Assembly: GCA_031002005.1 (NCBI GenBank)
Contig: JARYHS010008074.1
Coordinates: 174,430,494-174,494,493, forward strand
Direction of reading: 5' to 3'
DNA: 64,000 nt
DNA from: Vandiemenella viatica
Taxonomy: Eukaryota > Arthropoda > Insecta > Orthoptera > Morabidae
A program made the position numbers and the translations under genes. The notes below the pieces were generated by a model. The model did no database searches. It saw only the letters and a program-made list of their open reading frames with translations, and had not been told where the DNA came from. Shown here one piece after another: positions 57,798 through 64,000 of this stretch (position 1 is the first letter of the stretch; each line of letters begins with the position of its first letter).

Positions 57798-58493
57798 GCA
57801 TGGAGGAAGGAAATATATGGAGGAGAAGTGACGTTAAATTGGTGAAGCAGGCTCGCGCATGCGCAGTGGCGGCAGCGGCGATATTGCGCTTCCAAACAAT
57901 TGCGATGTTCCCCGTATATCCCGAAAACTAAGCAAGACATCGAAAAATTTTATTCTGTATTTTCGATTTGTCTCGTCGTGTTACATAAGAATCGATCATT
58001 AAATTTGACTTTTACGAAATTTTTCTTCTCAATTTCAACTCAAGACACCTCACTTTTGATACAGTATATCTCTAGAACTAGGTGAGATATCGAAAATTTT
58101 TATTCTTTATTTTTCATTTGTCTCGTCTTTTTAAATAAGAATCCATCATTAAATTTGACTTTGACCAATTTTTTCTTCTGAATTTCAACCAAAACCATTT
58201 CACATTTGGGACAGAATATCTCGAAAACTAAGCAGGATATCAAAAAAATTTATTCTTCATTTTTTATTTTTCATATCGAGTTACATAATAATCCAGCACC
58301 AGATTGCGGCGTCACCTTTATCCTAGAGTCCCCTTGAGGTTTTTGTACATATTCCCCGTGTCTGTATGGAAGCGGCCATGCCCCCTCCACTCCGGCCATG
58401 CCCCCCCCCCCCCCACTCCTCCCCCACCCTGCTTCACTTCAATGCGTGGTGAAGGTCTCTTGCGTCGTCTCCATATATTTCCTTCCTCCATGC
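57798..58493. mobile_element. MITE carrying three 150-bp tandem units
   Basis: Terminal inverted repeats GCATGGAGGAAGGAAATATA and its complement ending CTTCCTCCATGC, flanked by a 6-base direct repeat TTCTGA at 57792-57797 and 58494-58499. Inside, the satellite-type unit (ATATCTCGAAAACTAAGC.., then TTTCGATTTGTCTCGTC, ACATAAGAATC) occurs three times, with equivalent points at 57927, 58077 and 58227, exactly 150 bases apart. A C-tract and GGTGAAGGTCTCTTGCGTCG lie near the right end. A related element starts at 63465. Confidence 0.85.
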
Positions 58494-58499
58494 TTCTGA

Positions 58500-59063
58500 G
58501 TAGTCGCAAAGATAATCTTTATAAAACTTCTTGAAAACTAACTATAAACTCTTTGTAAAACTGAATGAATACTGACTCTGTCCAGCCGATCTGTTTATAT
58601 AGTCCTCTATCTAAATTGCGAGAATTCTTCAAAAGCTTCCGCCCGATATTTCTCGAACATTAACAATTACTCAAACAATTAAACATATTAAAAACAATCG
58701 GAATTAATACATAATCACTTAACATCATTACAAAATGATCAGAAATGGAAATTAGTGATACTTAAAAACAAAATTATCTACAGAAATCATTTTAAACTGT
58801 ACAAACATGTCCTGTAGACATCATAACTTGCATTTATACATGGAATTACAAACATTTAAGAAATTCTCTTGCACAATTCTGTTCTTACACAAATTAAATG
58901 GACTTTAAATAAGTTTCTTTCTTAAAACAAAAGTCTATATACACTGATTTACAAGAAATTACAAAACAAACATACCAGATCATATTCAAGCAAACTTTAG
59001 CTCACTAAAAATACTTCATACGGTACAATACTATTCAAAATTCAGGTATGAGGGCTGTTACAA
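58500..59063. other. Unassigned AT-rich sequence
   Basis: No gene recognised. It may include the missing upstream part of the following Harbinger relic, but no motif is readable. Confidence 0.45.
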
Positions 59064-59456
59064 GTTGACATTGGAGGTTATGGCAAACAGAGTGATGCGG
59101 GCACTTTCAAAACTTCAGATTTTTACTACTGTCTCTACAATGAACAACTCAATATTCCAGAACCTTATGTCTTACCTGGATCTCTTGTGAAAATTCCGGT
59201 TGTGCTTTTAGAAGATGATGAATATCCCATTCTCACTAATTTGTTGAAACTTTTTGGTGGATATTACTTGATGCTTGAGGAACTATGCTTTAATAAACCT
59301 TTATCTCGAGTGAGGAAAGCAGTAAAATGTGCTTTTAGAATTTTGTTTTCAAAATAGTTTGAAACAGACGCAAAATTGGTTGGTAATATTATAAAAAATA
59401 TATGTGTTTTACATAATAAAATTATTGAGAGAGAGAAGGCTTTGAGCATAATTTAA
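59064..59456 (+). pseudogene. PIF/Harbinger transposase relic, C-terminal part
   Basis: 131 codons in one frame with a single internal TAG. It starts at VDIGGYGKQSDAGTF, whose DxGGYG holds a catalytic Asp, then SDFYYCLYNEQLNIPEP, VLLEDDEYPILTNLLK, FNKPLSRVRKAVKCAFRIL and IICVLHN-type NICVLHNKIIE. In active enzymes the last catalytic Glu lies in the ENAFG block; here that reads KCAFR, so the Glu is lost. It is the complementary half of the protein to the relic at 38551-39230, same strand, 20 kb away, most likely a separate copy. Confidence 0.82.
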
Positions 59457-59699
59457 CTAAGTTTTGTATTTAACGAAACCCTCAAATTGCAACAACAAGT
59501 ATTGGACCACCATTTAATGTAGTGAAAAGCGTGAGAATATTTATGTTTCATATTTTTCATACAATCCTTTACAGTACATTAACTGAATTCAGTGAAACAG
59601 CATACGATTTATGTAAAACCAGATAAAAATTATTTCTAATAAGGTTTCGGCGACTTATCCGTCTAGTGCAGCTAAATAAAAAACTTCGTTTTTTTGGCA

Positions 59700-59740
59700 G
59701 ACGCGTTTCGATTTATTCAATCATCTTCGGTGCCCTAGAA
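59700..59740 (-). other. Hammerhead-like core remnant, left arm
   Basis: Minus strand reads GAAGATGATTGAATAAATCG then GAAACGCGTC, the left-arm copy of the motif described for 60835-60863. Confidence 0.4.
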
Positions 59741-60110
59741 CAGTTTTATTTACATGCTTTGACGTTGTTTAAAATATGTTTATAATTCTAAACTGTTAAT
59801 AAGTTCTATGAATATTACATTCTACTTACAGGTTTTGTTTCTTGTTTTTACACTGAAGTTTGGGTAAGTTCCATTTCAGTGCTTTTTCTGTTGCTTTTAT
59901 GTGTTCCGCACATACACTGTGGTGTCTTTCTATTCGTACAAACATTCTTCGCTTTGAAAACACACTGTTGTTTATGCACTTTTCTGATTGTGTAACCACT
60001 GTACGAGCATTTGTTATTGTTTACATTACTGTGTTCAGAGATGCTTGTTATTTCCGGCAAGTATCTTATCGATTTGTTTGTTTGTGTTTTAAATTATATC
60101 CATGTTGTAT

Positions 60111-60423
60111 GTGTCTACCACATACTTCTACATAGGACAAACAGCGAGGAAATTTGAAATCCGATAAAAAGAACACTTGAGGGCATTAAGGTGCACCAAA
60201 CACTCTATATTTGCAGAACACCTACTTGAGAACAAACACGAACAGAACTGATTTATGGAAAGATATGCAAATACTGAAAATTAATAACCGCAACAAAAAC
60301 ATGCTGACAGTACAAGAAAATTTCTACATACAGAAAGCAATATATAAAGGGCAAAATATAATCAATGATTACATTCACCTCACGAATCAGACTTTATTCA
60401 AAACACTTAAAACAAATCCATAA
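60111..60423 (+). pseudogene. GIY-YIG endonuclease end of a Penelope-like element
   Basis: Reads FYIGQTARKFEIR (the YIG half of the GIY-YIG motif and the conserved Arg region), KEHLRALRCTKH, FAEHLLENKHE, then one frame change and MQILKINN, MLTVQENFYIQKA (with the conserved Glu before FYI) and LFKTLKTNP. GIY-YIG domains nick DNA at the target site during Penelope retrotransposition. A TAA after FEIR and a frameshift near 60240 inactivate it. The GIY half is not readable. Confidence 0.78.
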
Positions 60424-60834
60424 TATATATAAAACACACCCACATACAACGCTAAAACATAAATATAATTTAAAACACAAACAAACAAATCGATAAGATA
60501 CTTGCCGGAAATAACAAGCATCTCTGAACACAGTAATGTAAACAATAACAAATGCTCGTACAGTGGTTACACAATCTGAAAAGTGCGTAAACAATAGTGT
60601 GTTTTTCAAAATGAAGAAAGTTTGTGCGAATAGAAAGACAACACAGTGTATGTGCGGAACACATAAAAGCAACAGAAAAAGCACTGAAATGAAACTTTCC
60701 CAGACTTCAATGTAAAAACTAGAAACAAAAACTGTAAGTAGAATGTAATATTCATAGCACTTATTAACAGATTAGAATTATAAACATACTTTAAACAACG
60801 TCAGAGCATGTAAATATAACTGTTCTAGGGCACC

Positions 60835-60863
60835 GAAGAGGATTGAACAAATCGAAACGCGTC
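60835..60863 (+). ncRNA. Hammerhead-ribozyme-like core remnant, right arm
   Basis: The arm ends with CCGAAGAGGATTGAACAAAT then CGAAACGCGTC. GAAAC followed by GC and GTC is the 3' half of a type I hammerhead with a minimal stem III and cleavage after GUC, which is known from Penelope-like pseudo-LTRs. The 5' half should read CUGAUGA; here the equivalent bases are degenerate, so activity is unlikely. The motif identification is from memory of the family. Confidence 0.4.
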
Positions 60864-60925
60864 TGCCAAAAAACAAAGTTTTTTATTTAGCTGCACTACA
60901 CGGATAAGTCACAGAAACCTTATTA

Positions 60926-61101
60926 TTAAAGCAGCTAAGGAAAAAAGGTTTAAATCTCAACATGAAAACTTATTTCACAAATCATTTTCTTTCATTTCAG
61001 AACTTATTACCTTGCAGCATCTGTCGACGACATTTCTGTTGCTGTGCAACTTATCCTTCTTCTTCCATGTCAGGGAGTTATCAAATACCGCAGAAATTAA
61101 C
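60926..61101. other. Unassigned
   Basis: Short stretch between the Penelope-like element and the next SINE. The end, CAGAAATTAAC (61091-61101), is the SINE's target duplication. Confidence 0.5.
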
Positions 61102-61339
61102 TTTTTTTTTTTTTTTTTAACAGTTTAACGTCCCTTTTTAACAACGTGGTCTTTAGAGACGGGAAAGGATGGGGGCAAGGAATGGGAAGGAATTCGGCCA
61201 TGGCCTTTTTGAAGGAAGCATCCCGGCATTCACCTGGAGTGATTTGGGGAAACCATGGAAAACCCAAATCTGGATGCCCGGACGGGGATTCGAACCGCCG
61301 TCCTCCCGAATGCGAGGCCAGAACGCTATCCGTTACACC
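61102..61339 (-). repeat. SINE, family A, full length with target duplication
   Basis: T-tract at left, TTAACGTCCCTTTTTAACAA, GGAATTCGGCCATGGCC, GGAAACCATGGAAAACCC, box B complement GGGATTCGAACCGCC, box A complement near GCTATCCGTTACACC. The 11-base direct repeat CAGAAATTAAC flanks it at 61091-61101 and 61340-61350. Confidence 0.9.
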
Positions 61340-61376
61340 CAGAAATTAACACTTCAGCATCCATGTTCGCCTGTAA

Positions 61377-61759
61377 GGGAGCGTGCATAAACCACGTAGC
61401 TCCAATTTGGCCTCCTGTGAACCCCCCCCCTCCACCACACGTGGCTTTTGCTTCTACCCCCTCCTCCCCGCCACGTAGCACGTAGCTTTTATCCCTTTTG
61501 AATCCAGAAGACATTATGTACTGTTTTCTCTTGTCAGACTATTGTAAATTACATACGGAGATAATTAACTGAGGGAAATAAATATTCACATGCTGTTGTG
61601 AGTTCTGATCCTCATTTTAACTGTGAAAAATGTTATGAAAGGAAAGCAACGTGGTCTGGCTCGGAACCCCCCCTTCCCCCAAGTAGTCCAACCTAGCCTT
61701 CCAGCCAACCTCTCCCCCCCCCCCCCCTGGACCGAAACACGTAGTTTGTGCATGGTCCT
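61377..61759. mobile_element. MITE-like element with GGGAGCGTGCATAA ends, copy 2
   Basis: Collinear with 27682-28081: starts GGGAGCGTGCATAAACCACG, has TACATACGGAGATAATTAAC in the middle, C-tracts on both sides, and ends in a degraded ACGTAGTTTGTGCATGGTCC. A run of 12 or so C near 61715 is unstable sequence. Confidence 0.82.
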
Positions 61760-61764
61760 TAACC

Positions 61765-61818
61765 AGCGCCAGCCTGCCCACCAGAATGATCTGTTCATTC
61801 TGTTGACAGGCTGGCGCT
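61765..61818. repeat. Perfect 54-nt hairpin
   Basis: AGCGCCAGCCTG pairs with CAGGCTGGCGCT (12 bp), and inside it AGAATGA pairs with TCATTCT around a 5-base loop. The two stems are separated by 6- and 5-base bulges. It lies 5 bases beyond the MITE end. Function is unknown: a tiny fold-back element or part of GC-rich patch 4 are the simplest readings. Confidence 0.7.
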
Positions 61819-61859
61819 TATAGGCGCTTGTGATTAGGCACCTGCCGCTACTGTGAACG

Positions 61860-61965
61860 TGCTCATTTGATAACAAGGAAATATTCTTTCCGCCGGCCGG
61901 CGCAGGTTGGCGCCGGCAACCAGCGCGCAGGCTACCTGCGTCCTTTGTGTTCGTACCCTATGGGT
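61860..61965. repeat. GC-rich MITE-like patch 4
   Basis: GCCGGCCGGCGCAGGTTGGC and CGCGCAGGCTACCTGCGTCC, then TTTGTGTTCGTACCC. The last block is the inverse of the start of patch 3 (54655). Confidence 0.6.
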
Positions 61966-62195
61966 AAATCAACGCCAACTAAACCGGACAACGCCGGGAA
62001 CTCTGCTAGTTATCAATAAGTATTATGTTATGAGGATAATGACTGAACATTATATTTCTGAACGAAACTTTGCAACTTTCCACTTAGGAATGCAGAACCT
62101 CTCATCCTTGAGTTGTCGCTGGGTTAAAGTTAATGAGTTGAACAGCTGTAAAATGAATCAAAGACATTTTGATACTCATTTGTGAACTGCCGATT
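61966..62195. other. Unassigned, possibly degraded hAT interior
   Basis: No motif is readable. By position it could be the continuation of the minus-strand hAT transposase that ends recognisably near 62200. Confidence 0.4.
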
Positions 62196-62617
62196 CTTTT
62201 TTTTCAAAGATGCTCTCGAAACATTCATTCACCATCTGAAAACGGCTTCGATTTCTTGGCTAATATCGAAGCTACTGCATTGCTCGCTTTCATGTGGCAT
62301 GTTGACACTGCAGCAGTGCTAGTGAATATCTGTTGCCGTGCAGAAAGTTTTCTTTTTAAGTCATTTACCTAGTCTAATCGAAATTGTCCTTGGCACTCAT
62401 CAAACTGAATTGCATGTTTAGTTTCATAATGCCGTTTCATGTTATAGTCTTTCAATACAGAAACAGATTCTTTGCAAATTAAGTATATGGGCTTTGTTTT
62501 AAATTCTACAAAAATATATATATATATATATTTAATTGTCCACTTATCCAGTTAACTTCCCAGTTCATCTGCAGCTTTTCGCTTCTTTGATCCAACATCT
62601 TTACTAGTTGATGCCAT
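62196..62617 (-). pseudogene. BED-finger hAT transposase relic, N-terminal part
   Basis: The minus strand from an ATG at 62617 reads MASTSKDVGSKKRKA, then after a stop WTIKY, a TA microsatellite (Ile-Tyr repeat), FVEFKTKP, LICKESVSVLKDYNMKRH, YETKH, then DLKRKLSARQQ and AKKSKPFSDGE. This is the BED-type zinc finger and start of hAT transposases related to vertebrate GTF2IRD2/ZBED-like genes. The first finger Cys is changed to Tyr (IYLIC), and stops occur after ELGS, RLD and SDGE. The catalytic and dimerisation regions are missing. A matching terminal repeat lies upstream at 63209-63228. Confidence 0.8.
62514..62532. repeat. AT microsatellite inside the hAT relic
   Basis: About 19 bases of alternating A and T within the coding region just before FVEFK. 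It probably expanded after the gene was dead. Confidence 0.8.
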
Positions 62618-63208
62618 TATTTAATTGAAGTAGAAAGAGAAATGAATAAAACTCAACTGCTAGTATTTACCAGAAACTACTAAAATCGCAACGCTTTTTT
62701 TAAAAAAAATAACGGGAACATATTCAGTAAAGATACAACAACACAAATATCACGTATTTTAAACAATAATAATAGTTACATTACATAAAACAGAAACTAG
62801 TTCTTAAAAGTCAATCATGTCCACACGCCACAAATACAACACTACAACAGACACATGGAATGTAGACAATGTATTTCGAATCAAACACAACAATTAATAC
62901 AAAGAGCTTACTCCTATCTATGGGTGGAAACATTAACTGTTAGGAGTTCAATTTCCAACGCAAGTGCTCCAAGAATCAGTTAGGCGAGCTACTAATGCGC
63001 TGAAAGTTACAGGAACATTAGCCGTGATAAGGCTCGGTTGTACTTCCTTACAGTATAGACTGTCCATCCTCGCAAGATCAATCGAGCGATGATCTTGGTT
63101 GAATATCAGCATAACTTAGTGTAGATATCACCATTTAGAGTCAAAGCTTACGTATATAATGATACAGCTCCGCGGGCCACAAAATGACCTACGGTGGGCC
63201 ACAAGCGG
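62618..63208 (-). other. Probable 5' untranslated part of the hAT element
   Basis: Lies between the transposase ATG and the terminal repeat. AT-rich; no other feature. Confidence 0.45.
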
Positions 63209-63228
63209 CCCGCGGGTTGGCCATCCCT
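63165..63228 (-). repeat. Probable hAT terminal and subterminal repeat
   Basis: Minus strand reads GGGATGGCCAACCCGCGGGC, then GCTTGTGGCCCACC. GGGATGGCCAACCCG matches the common 5' terminus of BED-finger hAT elements (type CAGGGATGGGCAACC), with the leading CA mutated. Repeated GTGGCCC/GCGGCCC words are typical subterminal sites. It is the same orientation and sensible distance (~600 bases) from the transposase start. Confidence 0.6.
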
Positions 63229-63372
63229 TCGGTAGAGGATTAGGGAAAAGGAAGGGAAAGAAATTCGACTAAGTTTTTTAAGGAAACATCTCGACATAAA
63301 TATGGAAAACCGAAATCAACATCGTACGGGGATTCAAGCCCGCGTCCTCCCAAGTATCAACCTTTCGTTCCA
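63229..63372 (-). repeat. SINE, family A, degraded
   Basis: GGAAAAGGAAGGGAAAGAAATTC, then TATGGAAAACCGAAATC and the box B complement GGGATTCAAGCCC with CGCGTCCTCCC. The tail and part of the head are missing. Confidence 0.65.
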
Positions 63373-63464
63373 CAAAAACGTATAGTTCCGTTCGTAATTG
63401 TTATTGTCAATTCGAATACTGTCACTGCACCAAAGAGTCTCCTTCTTCGAAGCCAGTACCATCC

Positions 63465-64000
63465 ATGGAGGAAGGAATCTATGGAGACGACGCAAGGGAC
63501 CTTCACCACATACTGGAGTGAAATCGGGTGGAGAGAAGTGGGGAGGGGAGGCCGCCATATTGCTTGGCAGGAGAAACACGGGAAATAGGCACAAAAACCT
63601 CAAGGGAATCATAAGACAACCGTGACACCGCAATTTGATGATGGATTATTATGTAACTCGACGAGACACATAAACAATGAAGAATAAATTTTTTTGATAT
63701 CGTGCTTAGTTCTCGAGATATACTGTCTCAAAAAAGTGATTGAAATTCAGAAGAAACGTGTCCCCAAAGTCAAATTTGGTGATAGATTCTTATGTAACAC
63801 GACGATACAAATCGAAAATAAAGAATAAAAATTTTCGATATCTCGCTTAGTTCGCGAGATATACTGTCTCAAAAGTGAGGTTGTTAGGTTATGAGGGGAT
63901 TCAACGGTAACCGTGGCGCCGCAATTTGATGACGAATTCTTATGTAACTCGATGAGAGAAACTGAAAGTAAAGAATAAATGTTTTTGATATCTCGCTTAG
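63465..64000. mobile_element. MITE with satellite-type units, cut by window end
   Basis: Starts CCATGGAGGAAGGAATCTAT and shares AGACGACGCAAGGGACCTTC and CACAAAAACCTCAAGGGAAT with the right part of 57798-58493 in reverse. It then runs into satellite-type units (GATGATGGATTATTATG, ATCTCGCTTAGTTCGCGAGA) with equivalent points near 63707, 63848 and 63998, that is 141 and 150 bases apart. The other end lies beyond the window. Confidence 0.75.

Larger units (their letters stand above)
59637..60925 (+). mobile_element. Penelope-like element fragment with inverted arms
   Basis: A ~300-base coding core flanked by arms of roughly 460 bases (59637-~60100 and ~60455-60925) that are reverse complements with scattered differences. 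Termini are TAATAAGGTTTC and GAAACCTTATTA. Penelope-like retroelements are known to carry LTR-like repeats in direct or inverted orientation, and the core is the GIY-YIG nuclease end typical of them, so the arms are probably pseudo-LTRs. The reverse transcriptase is missing. Confidence 0.78.

Noticed and set aside
58304..58534. Pro-rich frame on plus and Gly-rich frame on minus
   Set aside because: Both arise from the C-tract at the right end of the MITE.
60394..60684. 96-codon minus-strand frame and its 91-codon counterpart at 59860-60135
   Set aside because: They are the same arm sequence of the inverted repeat read in corresponding directions. The Cys/Phe-rich translation shows no domain.
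1..64000. CRISPR arrays, operons, ribosome binding sites, prophage or other prokaryotic systems
   Set aside because: The sequence is clearly eukaryotic. The tandem repeats found are 140-160-bp minisatellites without spacers.

Overview
This is a eukaryotic, very probably insect, genomic window: about two-thirds A+T, full of microsatellites, tRNA-headed SINEs and decayed transposons, and without operons, ribosome binding sites or any intact long gene. The SINE type, the Tc1 family at 51.8-53.3 kb and the overall repeat style resemble what I recall from orthopteroid (polyneopteran) insects. That placement is from memory and untested, and I do not name a species.

The only part that looks like a conventional host gene is one 63-base exon on the minus strand (35105-35167). 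It has strong splice sites on both sides and encodes a heptad (coiled-coil) segment. If it is real, most of the window is intron of a very large minus-strand gene, and everything else is mobile DNA that accumulated in that intron or between genes.

Layout. 0-7 kb: a dispersed coding-looking repeat (two copies), an E-box cluster, a CpG-rich stretch, a ~150-bp satellite-type repeat, a Helitron N-terminal relic and a 135-bp inverted repeat. 7-26 kb: SINEs of two families, a non-autonomous hAT element inserted in a SINE, an LTR-like sequence, a THAP zinc-finger relic and Helitron-like ends. 27-31 kb: a Tigger/pogo transposase relic split by a MITE, then a Tc1 relic split by another MITE. 35 kb: the host exon. 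37.8-42.6 kb: two LINE fragments, a PIF/Harbinger relic and two tandem arrays in opposite orientation around a SINE. 44-51 kb: SINEs, a second hAT copy with a perfect 8-bp target duplication, and GC-rich MITE-like patches. 51.8-53.3 kb: a 1.43-kb near-perfect palindrome made from a Tc1 transposon. 54.8-57 kb: a LINE with a broken reverse transcriptase. 57.8-58.5 kb: a MITE carrying three 150-bp tandem units. 59-61 kb: a Harbinger C-terminal relic, then a Penelope-like element (GIY-YIG nuclease end) between ~460-bp inverted repeats that keep part of a hammerhead-ribozyme-like core. 61-64 kb: SINE, MITE, a perfect small hairpin, and the 5' part of a BED-finger hAT transposon with its terminal repeat.

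The elements do not work together as a pathway; they form a nested record of insertions. The structures most worth a second look are the Tc1 palindrome, the Penelope-like element with inverted arms, the coiled-coil exon, the paired hAT copies with a shared acidic reading frame, and the inverted tandem arrays. All similarity statements rest on reading the sequence and on remembered family motifs; no search was run.
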